Below are positions 12,140-24,009 of a DNA stretch of 64,000 nt, one piece after another. Below the pieces are notes generated by a model that saw only the letters and a list, made by a program, of their open reading frames with translations, was not told the DNA's origin and did no database searches. The stretch covers positions 23,235,088 through 23,299,087 of the forward strand of contig OZ024806.1 of the NCBI GenBank assembly GCA_964017045.1, given 5' to 3'. Both the position numbers and the translations under genes were made by a program. The stretch's first letter is position 1. Every line of letters starts with the position of its first letter. The stretch comes from Omphiscola glabra. Its lineage: Eukaryota; Mollusca; Gastropoda; Lymnaeidae.

Positions 12140-13620
12140 CACTTGTTTCTATTGCTAAATGGTAAATACTAGCCTGATGACATCGCAGTTTCTACATGAT
12201 TACAATATGAATTGACGGATCGCTCTTTACGCTGGATAAGACAAGCTTTTTAATTGGATGAATATTTTGCCTCATTGGATTTCCAAAATAAAATTATAAC
12301 AGAATCCATTGCTCTTTTCCTCTTTTTTCTTTTCTTTCTCTGGCCTCTTTTTCTCTCTCCTTTTTTTGTGGGGGGTTTAGGGTGGGGGGTTACCAAAATA
12401 ATTAAGGTGCGTTTACCCCTCAATACCCCTTAGCCCACGCCACTGTATGCTACATGGATTATACTTTATGAATTATTTTGCATGGACAATAAATGGTCTT
12501 TTACAGGCCAAAACAACAAACACATAAAACTTTTTAAAAAAATTTTTAGAACCCCTATACTGTTGTTAAAATAATCCTTTAACTTGGGTCTTAAAGGAAC
12601 AAATTTAAAACGATGTTGCGATGTACTCACTGTGATCAACAAACTCAGATGCATGGAGCTATGATAAATTTCACAAACTCTGCAAATTAAAAAAAAAAAA
12701 GGTGGCCGATCGTGAGATAGTGTGAGAATACAGTGCAACAGCGGTTCTCGAGCATAAAAGAAATATCTTCAGACGAATTAAAACTAGTTACTAAAAATTC
12801 TTTGGAGACAATTATTCCAGTTAGAAAATTATCCGTTTATCAGTGAGTCCACCAGAAACATTAATAGCGATAAGATGTAGTGTATTACAGGCTCATCTTA
12901 CTATAAATGTTCCTATATTGCTTAGTCAAATTTTGAAGGAAAACACAGTTGGCAATTAAATACTAAAGAAAGGCCTATCAAAGTGTTGCTAGACCGGGAG
13001 ATAACTCTTTCACCGCAAAGCTGGCTGACAACTAAAACTAAGGGAAATAATTCATAAAAGTATTAAGTAAAACTGACATATTCGGTCACAATGAAAGGAC
13101 ATATTAAACTCGTAAAAAAATTGACACCTGAATGGTTTATCCCAGGCCTGCGCAACTCAAAAAATATAAGTAAGGCGTGACGTAATAATTTATGAAAACT
13201 TGCGCGGGCTGAAAGAAAACAGGACAAGGGGGGACCTATTAAAATTAAAAGAGAAAAATAATAATAAAGAATATTTCGTTACTTAACGCATGTTGTGCAG
13301 GCCTGGAATCTCCAATAATTATATCTGATGGGGCTGTTTTGGGCGGAGGGTGTCGAGTTTTTGGGGGCGTTGGGGGCTGGGGGGTGTTGGGAGCTGGGGT
13401 TAGGGAAAGAGTGTGTAGTAGACCGGAGAGAAGTGACGTCACAAGACGTACTAAAAGATTGTAAAATTAAAATGTATACCATTAAATAAATTACAAGCGG
13501 GGTAACACAAACAATACTTAAAACACGGGACGTAGAGTTAGTGAGCTGAACAGGGAAACGTGCTTATTAACAAACGAGTGAAACAAAATCCACAGCAATA
13601 CTGAATCTCAGCATACCAAG
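12140..13620. other. Intergenic DNA without supported gene
   Basis: Short ORFs here have no recognisable domain. A CCCTTAGCCCACGCCACTG stretch near 12430 looks like the right end of a decayed CAGTGGCG-type MITE. A G-rich segment at 13330-13405 is low complexity. Confidence 0.5.
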
Positions 13621-13621
13621 A

Positions 13622-14262
13622 TATGACACACTAGAGACACGCCTAGTAACACACTAGAGACACGCCTAGTAACTCACTAGAGACACGCCTAGTAACACAC
13701 TAGAGACACGCCTGGTAACACACTAGAGACACGCCTAGAAACACACTAGAGACACGCCTGGTAACACACTAGAGACCCGCCTAGAAACACACTAGAGACA
13801 CGCCTAGAAACACACTAGAGACACGCCTAGAAACACACTAGAGACACGCCTGGTAACACACTAGAGACACGCCTGGTAACACACTAGAGACACGCCTAGA
13901 AACACACTAGAGGCACGCCTGGTAACACACTAGAGACCCGCCTAGAAACACACTAGAGACACGCCTAGAAACACACTAGAGACACGCCTAGAAACACACT
14001 AGAGACATGCCTGGTAACACACTAGAGACATGCCTGGTAACACACTAGAGACACGCCTAGAAACACACTAGAGACATGCCTAGAAACACACTAGAGACAC
14101 GCCTAGAAACACACTAGAGACATGCCTAGAAACACACTAGAGACACGCCTGGTAACACACTAGAGACCCGCCTAGAAACACAATAGAGACACGCCTGGTA
14201 ACACACTAGAGACACGCCTAGAAACACACTAGAGACATGCCTAGTAACACGCTAGTGTCACA
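13622..14262. repeat. 23-bp minisatellite, about 27 copies
   Basis: The unit is ACACACTAGAGACACGCCTA then GAA, with GTA and GGTA variants. The period is not a multiple of three, so no long ORF arises. From 14262 to 15060 there is only AT-rich sequence and a C-run. Confidence 0.9.
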
Positions 14263-15088
14263 AATATGGCTACCACCCCGAAGCTAACCAACCTGGCGAT
14301 GCTCGGGATAACCGATGAAAACAACTTTTTTAACATTTATTTTAAACATTAAGAACATAAACGTGAAATAAAAATTTGGTTATTGCACGCTACTGGTCCC
14401 TCTGTCGCTCACCCTAACCCGAACCCTAAATCTATCATAAACAAAGGGAAGTCCTTCCACAGAAGCACATTAGCCAAAAATTTTGTTATTTAAATTTTAA
14501 ATAATTTTTTTTAAATTTAAATTTAAAAAAAATGATTTTACTCATTCCCTACGGCACGGTTGCGACTAATTGCGTCATACGTGGGTCGAGGCGGATGTGT
14601 CCGACCGCGTCCCATTGCGTCCTGACACGTCTCACTCGTTGTTTAAAAATAGCAACGAAATCATGCGTCCCCCGCACCCCCCCCCCCCCCCAAATTTTTC
14701 CGTCGATGACGTCATTCTGATTGATTTCAATCAAGAAAACAGGAAGTTTAATTATATATTTTTTCATTTTTAATCTACGTGCGCTTTAGTAAGATGCGTC
14801 TTATCAGACCTGTTTACTCTTAAGATTTAGGCGTACAATGTACGATTTTGAGGTGTATAATTTATATATACTGTATGTTTATTATTTACTATTAAGATAA
14901 TGTATTGAACGTTTTGTGATGGTTTTGTACGATTTTAAGACGTTGAGGGTAAACATGTCTGCGTCTCATACCTAACACGTGTTAGTGTTAGTCTTATATC
15001 CATTAGTTGTTTACTGTACCACACTCCACAACAAGTCGACATCTGGTCTATAAATAGAAAAATTCCTCCAGCCAATCAAAGAGCTCAC

Positions 15089-18000
15089 CTTCATAATCAA
15101 TCTTCCCATCTTTGTTGATGTCGGCCACCCTGATCATCGCCCTAGCTTCCTCCTCTGTCAGTGGCTCCCCCAGTGACGTCAGCACGGAGATCAACTCCTG
15201 GGCGTCGATAAATTTGTCGTTGTTCTTGTCGATCATTCTGGAAGAGAAGACGACTTAGCGTTAGGACGACATTTTCAATTTAATCAGCTATTTATAGGCA
15301 CTGGGGGATTAGTTAGTGTGTGTCATGTATATAACAGAATGCAGTGGTTCCCAGACTTTATGAATAAGGGGAGTCTCTTTGCCCTACCCCAGTCTTACAG
15401 GAGCACTGGTTGGAAACAACTGACATAATGTAACCAACTTATATGCACGACCCTGCTAAATTACATAATTCGACTAAGAAGACATGAATGAAAACCTAAA
15501 TCAAGTAATCTCACCAAATGACATGGACGACCAACCTAAATGCCACAATCCCACTAACTGATATGCACGACTCACCTAAATGCCATAATCCCACTGACAT
15601 ACATGACCCACCTAAATGCCATAATTCCACTGACATACATGACCCACCTAAATGCCCGAATCATCTCCAGTTTCCTCTCCTCATAACTTGATCTCTTCAT
15701 CTTCATCATATACATCTTGAAATCTTTGTACTCGATGATGCCATTTCCTAGGGGGAAAAAACACAAACTAAATAACAATCTTCGGACGGCCAATTGATTC
15801 AATTACCGTCATCCTATCGAGCTGTGACTTGGAACATAGACTCGATGTCGATTACAGCACAATCAATCGAATTTTCAGTCCCAATCCCCAACCTCAGCAC
15901 CCACAATTTTTACTTTACGAGGTGCCGCTGACTATTACAAGTGCTTTTGATGCTTAATATTTTCTTTTGTTTTACGTAAATAGTTGGTGTACTTGTAATA
16001 AATCTGAGGTGTAAAAACGGGTGGGACAATAGAATATTAGTATAGTTCAGGGGCGTGAAAAAATAAGGGGTGCGAACATTTGGGCGTGGGGTGGGGGAAG
16101 CACTAATTGGGATTCTTATGAAGTGTGTTACTTGAATGCATGCTTTGTCAAAGTTTCAGCCCCCCCCCCCCCCAATTTTTTCTATATATTACATTTTATA
16201 AAGGATTAATACGAAAAAAACTTTTTTTAAAGGGTTGTTAAATTTTTAGATTTAGCAAGGCAATCCGTTATGCCACCTTCCATGTAGCTCTCAAAGCACA
16301 CGCTTTGTCTGATACATTAAACATGAATTTTGTGCGTTGGACTTGGTGTGTCCAAGTGGACATCAAAGGAGCTCCTACGTTCACGTGCCTTGTCCAACAT
16401 TTTCGTGTGTTTATCTGGTATACCCTCTTTTGCCTCGAAACCTTACACGCTGTTGCCAAATTATGCTTGATCTTGTAACGCCAAAAAATGTTTATTAACT
16501 TTTTTGGGGGGGCATTAATAGGGGTTACAATTCTTAAAATTAAAAATCTGGCACAGAGCGCCAGCTTCCCCGGCTTGGTGCGTGCCAGTTGTACAACGCG
16601 GGATATTTTAAGTTTTTTTGACAAATGGCGACGTTCCACGGTCCACCATTTGGGGAACACAGTGCTACGGTATTGATTTTTATTGTTACATGCGCTGATC
16701 TGTGACAATCGATAGTGTCCACAGTTGTGCTAAGAACACGACCAGGTGTTGAGATGAACTAGTTCATTGGCATTAAGAGATCGCGAGTCAAGTATACAAC
16801 AATTTGTTCGTTTTGACAATTGTTAAGTTAATGATGTGATTAAAGGTTGATACATCTCACAGATCGTGTTGAAGCTGTCAAATACTGAAATGGGAAATAC
16901 AGAGGGGGTCAGTTAGTGTGTTGTCATCCGAGAGGGTCTACAGTAGAGAGCGACCGAAAGTGATTTTCTGATTTCGGCCGAAACCCAAGCCGAGACTTTA
17001 GTCCGCAGCCGAAAGATTTAAATATTTCAAAACTCGGTTTCGCTCACGTTCTGTGCACCGCGAAAAATGACGGAACAGCTTTTCTGGCAATTTTTACTTG
17101 TCTTAAGTGATTCTCAAACAATTTACCCAAGGAAGTGAACCTTTCCCTTTGAGCATCAATAAGCATAAACCGTCTTAATTACCTGTATTTTTTTTTAGCC
17201 AACCACGATCAAATAGCAACTTTCGGCGACGAAACCGAAGACAAAATTCGGTCGATATCTAGTTCACAGCCGTCTTGTGATGCCACTGGACATACCAGCT
17301 ACATGAGCTGTAAGTGTAAGTTGTGTAACGAACTGTGACATCTATTTTTTAAAGGGCATAACAAAACAATGTTTGTTTCCTCTAAAAACCTTTAGAATCT
17401 TTTTCTTTTCTTTCAGACGTTTCCTTTTGGCTGACCGCATTCCAAAGCTCAGATTATTTACCAGCGGGGAACTTAAGGCTCAGAATATTGATACACAAAA
17501 TATCGTAATCAACAATACGGCTGCAAATATGATTCGTACAAGCCTTTTGTTAGGCCCCCCCCCCCCGTGAAGAGCCCACTCTGACCTACTTATCCGCCCT
17601 GTCAAGTAGTCCCCTATGACCATTACTGTCCAGTACTGCTTCCCCCGGATAGTCCCAGGTGACCCCTAACTCTGACCCACTTATCCTCCCTATCCAGTAC
17701 TTCCCCATCCGTGTCAAGTAGTTCCCCTCTGACCCAAGTAGCATCCGTGTCCAGTAGTTCCCCTCTGACCCACTTACCATCCGTGTCCAGTACTTCCCCT
17801 CTGACCCACTTACCTTCCGTGCCCAGTACTTCCCCTCTGACTCACTTACCATCCTTGTCCAGTAGTCTGGCTGCCTCCTCCAGTTCCTTCAGTGTGGGGT
17901 CCATGTCCAGGGCCCTGCAGACCCGACCAAGTTCGTCTGTGGAGATGCTCCCATTGCCGTCCCGGTCAAACATTTCAAACACCTCTCTCCACACTGTGGG

Positions 18001-18980
18001 ATGGGGGTGTGGAGGGGATACAATTTAGTGATTAATTTAAGGATGCGTGTTACACTGGTGATAAGATATCTGCATACTTTACACTTTTTTGTTGTTGGGG
18101 AGCGGGGGGGGGGGGGGGGGGGAAATACATTTGAGTGATTTATAACAATAGAAATCGTAGCCGTGTCGCTTGGTGCCTTTAAAAAACACTCACTCTCGGA
18201 ATTTTTCTGCCCTTTTTTAAAATTCGCCCCCTCCTCTTTTTCATAACTATATTTGATTTAAAAAGGGTTGAATAAGAAAAGAAAGTACAAGGGTGTTAAA
18301 TTGTCTAACTGTAGACAAGATTACAGAGCAGTGTTAAAGAGTGGCAATGTGATATTTAACTGAAAGGTGGGGGAGTATGGAGGAGAGAGAGAGTGAAAGA
18401 GGGAGGGATGGATGGATGGAGATGGATGGATGGAGATGGATGGATGGAGATGGATGGATGGAGATGGATGGATGGAGATGGATGGATGGAGATGGATGGA
18501 TGGAGATGGATGGATGAAGATGGATGGATGGAGATGGATGGATGGAGATGGATGGATGGAGATGGATGGATGGAGATGGATGGAGATGGATGGAGATGGA
18601 TGGAGATGGATGGAGATGGATGGAGATGGATGGATGTATGGAGATGTATGGATGGAGATGGATGGATGGAGATGGATGGATGGAGATGGATGGATGGAGA
18701 GATAGAAAGAGAGAGTAGGACAAGGAGCAAGATGAGTGAGACAGATAGAGATAGAGCAAGAGAGAGAGGGGGGATGAGTAAGTGAGTGAGAATCAGACAG
18801 AAGGAGAAAGAGAGAGAGGGGAGGCTTGAAAAAAAGAGCACTGTAAGAAGGGGGCTAGGTGAGAGATTGACAGGATACAAGGTGAAGTAAGGAGAATGAA
18901 TTAAATATGAGAGTAAAAACGGTCCAACTGTCACCTTGCTCCTGCTCCTGCTCCTCTCTCTGTTGTTGTGTCGTGGTGCT
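15089..18980 (-). CDS. Calmodulin-like EF-hand protein (four exons, 5' and 3' ends not found)
   Basis: Exons on the minus strand: 18980-18935, 17993-17850, 15747-15648 and 15237-15089. All joins keep phase and all have AG/GT borders. The product reads [15 protein letters not shown], then [17 protein letters not shown] (EF1), [15 protein letters not shown] (EF2), a linker with [20 protein letters not shown], then [15 protein letters not shown] (EF3) and [12 protein letters not shown] (EF4). Loop residues D1, D/N3, D/N5 and the acidic residue at position 12 are intact where seen, so Ca2+ binding is likely. EF2 has D rather than E at position 12. Order and spacing match the calmodulin/troponin C superfamily; the Gln/Glu-rich N-terminus is unlike canonical calmodulin. 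The initiator exon and the last exon (completing EF4) were not located. Two donors, at 17849 and 15647, sit at the head of 36-bp tandem arrays. Confidence 0.88.
15400..15662 (-). repeat. 36-bp tandem array made from an exon end plus its splice donor
   Basis: Reading the minus strand, the exon end GCATTTAG and donor GTGGGTCATG recur at 15647, 15611 and 15575 (exact 36-base spacing; the third donor is GTGAGT). Diverged copies follow near 15535 (GTTGGT), 15490 and 15450. Each unit is GTGGGTCATGTATGTCAGTG then GAATTATGGCATTTAG. Confidence 0.9.
15985..16212 (-). repeat. Interspersed repeat, same family as 23528-24009
   Basis: In reverse orientation it carries the terminal ATCCTTTATAAAATGTAAT, a long G-run, CTGAAACTTTGACAAAGCAT and CCCAATTAGTGC, as in the copies at 23.5 kb and 2.6 kb. 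Confidence 0.7.
16213..17585. other. Intron/intergenic DNA without recognised element
   Basis: This is part of the long intron of the EF-hand gene. ORFs on both strands at 16268-16722 have no recognisable domain. A C-run at 17553-17566 precedes the 36-bp array. Confidence 0.4.
17590..17870 (-). repeat. 36-bp tandem array made from an exon end plus its splice donor
   Basis: On the minus strand the exon end CTACTGGACAAGGATG with donor GTAAGTGAG is followed by copies whose GTAAGTGGG donors fall at 17813 and 17777, exactly 36 bases apart. Further copies decay toward 17600. The unit is GTAAGTGGGTCAGAGGGGAA then GTACTGGACACGGATG. Confidence 0.9.
18360..18840. repeat. 14-bp GGATGGATGGAGAT array and purine-rich flank
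   Basis: A GATGGATGGATGGA-type array spans about 18405-18705, shortening to a 10-bp GGATGGAGAT unit at 18575-18630. It is followed by GAGA-rich sequence to 18840. It lies inside the first recognised intron of the EF-hand gene, so the transcript strand is pyrimidine-rich. Several mirror ORFs here are artefacts. Confidence 0.95.
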
Positions 18981-18989
18981 CTGAAATAA

Positions 18990-20662
18990 ATATTCTGAAT
19001 AATTGGTCTAAATAAATGATCTAATAAACGGTTTAAATAAAATAATAAAAAATAAAGTGTCTAAATAAATAGTCCACGATCAAGCATTTTTACTAAACCT
19101 CAAATCGATTTCAGAAAAATGTGTTTTTTTATTCGGTGGGTGAGGGAGAGTCGATCCCCCCCCCCCTTTTTTTTTTAAATAATAAAATTAGAACCCTTGG
19201 TGTATATTAAAATCTTTAGTGAACGCTTGCTCATTATACTGCTCGCTATTTTGAAAATAACATAATTTAACGTACCATTATTCCTCTTCAAGTTGTTCAA
19301 ATTGTTCTAAACTCTTCTCAGTGGGCCCCAAGGCCCAGGAGCAAATCTGTTAAATCTCTGGATGTAGTGTTAAGTGTTTCAGATTGTCCTTGGCTCACGC
19401 TGGAATCCTCATGACTTCCTGGTCAATGGATCTAAATCAGCAGAATTATGGGGACAGAGGCTACATTCCATTTCTGAACGAGTAGAGTCAAAGAAGGAGA
19501 ACTTAGCATCAACGTTGATATTTCCTGTATGTTTTTTAAAAAAAAAGAATATTGACCGGGTTAGCAATCATGTGCTTAGTGGTATGCGTTTTGTGATGGT
19601 ACATAAATTAAATTATTGGCTCGCGTTCGTATTGGTTGCTTTAGGCATGATAATTAGCTCGCGCTACACTTTAAGACTCTCAACTTACTGTGGGTTGGAC
19701 ACTGAAACTGTTCTAAAATATTAATCAACCCTAGACTCAAGAAAGTTAGATTATAGCCTACATCGATATCAGTAAAATAACATAAACACACGACACATAA
19801 TACAAAAGTTTAAAAAAATATTTTTTTAAACCCCCCCCCCCCCACCCACCGTAAATTTCTAAGCATGCATTTAACTTAACCAAGTTCGTCACATTAAATG
19901 GGCTGTGTACATATACAAGCTATTTATAACCATTTATCCCTGATCTCTTCATAACTTTTATATTTTATCGCATATAAAATCCGAAATTCTCCAAAGAAAT
20001 TCTTTCAGAAAAACAGCAACACAATTCTCTAAAAATTAAAAGTTTCATGTTTAAAGAGTTTCCTTATAGCACAAGCCCAATCAAAACATACCTGTTAACA
20101 CTGTTGAAATGTATTATGAGTAGCGTGCTTGTATTTTAATTCAAAGGCCAACAAGCGGCAGATCTGAACGTACCGTTAGGTATTGGATCATGTCAACGTG
20201 GCTCAATAAATCGATACCCCTTATCGAACTTCAAAGCTTATTGAAAAATGTCTTGGTGTTGAGATAGAGATATGGAATGTACGTGACTGAACATAAAAGA
20301 GATAACCAAGAGTATAGTGAAGGGGTGGGGGGGGGGGCGCGTTAACTGTTAACTAGAGACGCGATCAAACCAGGTCAAGTCTCAAATGTGAAGAGCTTTC
20401 ATTTTTTTGTGTACGCCAGTCGCAGGCCAAAAGTCTTTTTAGAGTAGGCCTACTTAAGACCTATATTCAGTTATATCAACCGATATGTATAGCCACCTCC
20501 GTGTTCAAAAGGCCAACCTACATTAAACATTTTTCGAAGGTTTCTTTAAAAGAAGTCTTTCCATTGCACTTATCAGGCGCGTCACATTGATTTAGTTTAC
20601 CTGATAGTTTTTGAAAGAGAAAAGGCGATTTCTTTTCGTCTTCCGAAACGAAGAAGGCAACA
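18990..20662. other. Region upstream of the EF-hand gene, no supported gene
   Basis: The missing 5' exon of the EF-hand gene may lie here but I could not identify it. A 116-codon plus-strand ORF at 19374-19724 shows no domain. Confidence 0.4.
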
Positions 20663-20670
20663 CATAAACG

Positions 20671-20818
20671 CAGCGGTGGTTTGGAGCCGGTTCGGTCAGG
20701 TTCGTGCGAACCGTTAGTTCAAAATAATAAATATGCCTGACTGTGGCGGTGACCGATTTGGCATAAGGGGACATACTAACTGCGAACCCTTTGTTACGAA
20801 TTTGGCAATACACCGCTG
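20671..20818. mobile_element. hAT-type MITE (CAGCGGTGG family), copy 1
   Basis: The element starts CAGCGGTGGTTTGGAGCC and ends AATACACCGCTG. It is flanked by a perfect 8-bp duplication, CATAAACG (20663-20670 and 20819-20826). An 8-bp duplication with CA...TG-type ends fits the hAT superfamily. A second copy is at 52059-52219. Confidence 0.88.
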
Positions 20819-20829
20819 CATAAACGGAA

Positions 20830-22235
20830 AAGCTCCCCTCTCTCTCTTTCTCTCGTTACTCCCTCTCTCTTTGTCTCTTGCTCTCTCCTTTTTGGCTATC
20901 TTAATATAAACATATTGCCTACCTTAATATAAACATAATGGCTACCTTAATTTAACATTGGCAACCTTAAAACATACAATGATCGATGCCACTTGTAATT
21001 AATTCAAAGCTTACAATTCGTCTTCAATTTGTCGTAACATAACAAAATTATTACACATAGATCTAGTATAGTTTTACAAATGATATATCTTCTTACATAT
21101 ATTTTATATTTCATTGCAATTTGCAAAACAGGGTGAGTGTGTGAATGGAAAAAAGAAATTGGGGGTTTGGGGTGGGGTGTTGGTTGGTGTCTAATGAATT
21201 ATTTATGGATTTAGAAGTTATGGCGTGATGGATAATAATACTTAAAAGGCCATAACTGCACATATATCCAAATATGATTCTTTAGCTATTTCAACCTTTT
21301 GCTATTGAGGACAGCCGAAAATGCCTATTCATATCTGTACCAGTTTTTTTTGTTAATTAGAACCAGGAAAAATAAACGAGTGATCAATTTTTAAAAAGTA
21401 AGTCCTGCGATGAAACGAAACATAACATTAGCAGACTTGGCAGAGAAAATAATTATTGAATTATAAAGATAATTATTGTACGTACGAAATTCAGCCATAC
21501 TCCAAAGCAAATAATTCAATAAATCTTACCTTGAATCATCTGAGACGCAAATTCTAAAAAAATAGGACTAGGAATTCCACTGATTCCCAGAAGTATTGTA
21601 AATAATATTCATAAATTTACACAACAAAAGAGGTCAACGCTTATTTGGCGATGGTTCTCAGCCTCAGTAAAGAAACTCATGAAGAGGGATTTTTATTTTT
21701 GTTGTTGTTGCTTTTAATAACGCAAAATAGGCTAGTAATTAAATTTATAGAAAACTCATCACAAAAATTATAAATATTTTAAGAAAATATAATATGAAAA
21801 CACCTTCAAAATATATTCATCTATGGACGGATTTGGATGTCATAATATAGTCACATTTTAGATAAAACGTGTCCAAGCGGCACAGCCCTAAAATTGAACC
21901 ACTTCCGCTAGTGGTTGTCAGTGTAAACAAATGCCGTAGACGCCGCTACTGGAGCTTTACACTACGCACAAGGAGCGTCATTGATTTTATCCACTTAAAT
22001 TTTTATGACTGTTCTTATTGAAAACATCTCCTCCTGTCGCTTGAAGAAATATGAGGGGCTACCAAATATGAGATTATCTGCGTTAAAATGTTAGAATCTA
22101 TATGCGCAATTTAAAAATGAAGTAGTAGTTCCAACATGATTATTTCAGTGGCACTCGTCAGAACGGCGGGCTAAGTAGAACTAGAAAGAAAGGGGCCCAT
22201 CTCTGAGTGTAGAGTCCTACCCAAAAACAGATATC
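20830..22235. other. AT-rich intergenic DNA
   Basis: A CTCTCTCT-rich patch at 20835-20890 and short TAATATAAACATA duplications at 20900-20960. No gene seen. Confidence 0.45.
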
Positions 22236-22239
22236 GGTA

Positions 22240-22439
22240 AATGCGAAGAGATAGCAACGCGTTTTTTACCATGGCCGCAAACTTGATTGCCGTGACCCGT
22301 AAAATTAAGAATAAAACTTTTAAAAATACTGAAAAAATTTCCTAAATCATGTATCTCTAAACCTAACCTGAACCCTAACTCTAAACCAAAAAACCCTAAA
22401 TGTTTTGCAAACGAATTCAGGGTGCTATCTCTTCGCATT
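22240..22439. mobile_element. MITE with 17-bp terminal inverted repeats
   Basis: The left end AATGCGAAGAGATAGCA is exactly inverted at 22423-22439, with TA at or next to both borders. This suggests a TA-targeting DNA element, but the superfamily is uncertain. The interior contains degenerate CCCTAA-like words. Confidence 0.65.
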
Positions 22440-23246
22440 AGCCCAAATATCCTTTAAAGGCCATATACTATTATATTATAAGATGAAATTATTTATGTCA
22501 TTTTTTTGTGCATTGAATTCATATAATCTACATTTAAGTTACATTGTTTTTAGTCATACTTTAAGTTAAATTTAAATTACTAGACTCCTTGACTTGCAGC
22601 CGGCCATACCCCTTTTTTTTCCAACAACAACAAAATATAAATAAATAAATTTCCCCAATATCTTTTCACAACATTGATGATTCATTCAAAGCTGAGGATC
22701 AAAATTAATTTGTCTTGACAATTCTAATTTTATCCATCTCAATTCCTTCTCAAAAAAATTTGTTCCAAAATTAGATAACTACTATTATACTAATAAATAA
22801 ATTACTGTGCTACTTGGAAGGGGTAGCCCACAAGTGAATCGTTCATTTATTGCAACTACATTTTATCAATTCAAATAAGATCACATGGTGTTGTTTTACA
22901 TACACAAAAGTTAAAGTATAAAAACTCATTTGATAATTTCATCAAACTTTTTAATTTTACCAAATCTTGTTCTTTTTCTGTAGGTTCAAAATTTCAGCAA
23001 TTTTATTTATACATTATACAGGATCAATAAAATAACTCAAAAGCATTTTCAAATTTAAACCCAAAATAATGAAACATGCCATTGCTGGCTAGCCAAGGAA
23101 TTCTTATAAGATCAAATGGAAAAAAATCATTTTGCTGATGTAAAGCCTTTGTGCTGTGAATGTTAAATTTAAAAAAATCAATGTCTGAGAGGACAAGAAA
23201 TGGCTTCTCACCAATGAGAACAATGCAGCTAAACAGGTGTGTACCT

Positions 23247-23500
23247 GTTGAGCCAATGGTAACTTTGTCTGCCTGACAACCAAAAGGTAGCAGGTTCAAA
23301 ATTAGTCTGGTTTTGTTTCCAGCTGAGGACACATGTCAGGTAACTACTCTTTGGGGAGGAGGTAAACCCCGAGAAAGAAACCTCAACCACCAAAGTCCTA
23401 AAGTAGCGGCCAACCTGGCATGGGATTAAAAATTGTCAGTCTATGCTTTTCCCCATACACACACAAAGAATTGTGTGATTACAACAATAATTAAACAATC
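23247..23500 (+). mobile_element. tRNA-derived SINE
   Basis: A tRNA-like head carries an A-box-like segment (GAGCCAATGGTAACTTTG) and a B-box-like segment (AGGTTCAAAATTAGTC) about 35 bases on. A non-tRNA body follows (GAGGTAAACCCCGAGAAAG, AAGTAGCGGCCAACCTGGC). The decayed B box argues against a functional tRNA. Confidence 0.6.
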
Positions 23501-23527
23501 CCTAAAAACAAAGTTTTTCATATATAT

Positions 23528-24009
23528 ATCCTTTATAAAATGTAATATCAAGCTATTGGGGGGGGGGGGGGATGAAAATTTGACAAAACATGCATACAAC
23601 TAACACATTTGATAAGAATGCCAATTAGTGCTCCCCCCTCAAGACTGGCAACCATACATTTTTTTTCACACACCTTAACTATATCAATATTCTAATAACC
23701 CACCCGCCTTTACACTGCAGATTTATTTCAACAACAATTTTAGAAAAAAAAAAAAAAAATTTACGCACCATACGCTCTTGCAACATTTTTGCAGTTATCA
23801 GGAACTTTATTTATCTTCCCCTTGAAAAAAAGGAAAAACTGATTTTTATGGGTTGGGGCTGAAAATTTGATAGGGTGTGTTGTCATTGGCAACGAGTCTA
23901 TGTGCCAAGTTTCAGATTGATGGGAAGTCGGTCAACAAGCCATTCCCAAGATTTTTGCCACCCAGCCAGACAAGAAGAATTAACAAAAGCGAAGTTAATA
24001 TAAAGGATT
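23528..24009 (+). mobile_element. DNA-transposon-like interspersed repeat (longest of three copies)
   Basis: The termini ATCCTTTATA and TATAAAGGAT are inverted. The body includes AATTAGTGCTCCCCCC, GCAGTTATCAGGAACTTTAT and CAAGTTTCAGATTGATGGGA. Relatives are at 2590-2805 and 15985-16212. No protein is encoded. Confidence 0.6.

Noticed and set aside
1600..14262. CRISPR array
   Set aside because: The repeats are head-to-tail minisatellites without unique spacers, in a eukaryotic genome.
16268..16722. 146-codon minus-strand ORF in the EF-hand intron
   Set aside because: No family resemblance recognised; several overlapping frames are open and no splice partner is seen.
18334..18934. Serine/histidine- or tryptophan/aspartate-rich ORFs
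   Set aside because: They are translations of the GGATGGATGGAGAT array inside an intron.
19374..19724. 116-codon ORF with a hydrophobic stretch
   Set aside because: No recognisable domain, no splice context and no repeat relatives; within chance for AT-rich DNA.
22360..22400. Telomere-like CCCTAA words
   Set aside because: Only a few degenerate copies, inside a MITE. Similar scattered words at 14400-14430 and 33980 are not arrays.
23024..23332. 102-codon minus-strand ORF
   Set aside because: It overlaps the head of a tRNA-derived SINE on the other strand and has no domain.
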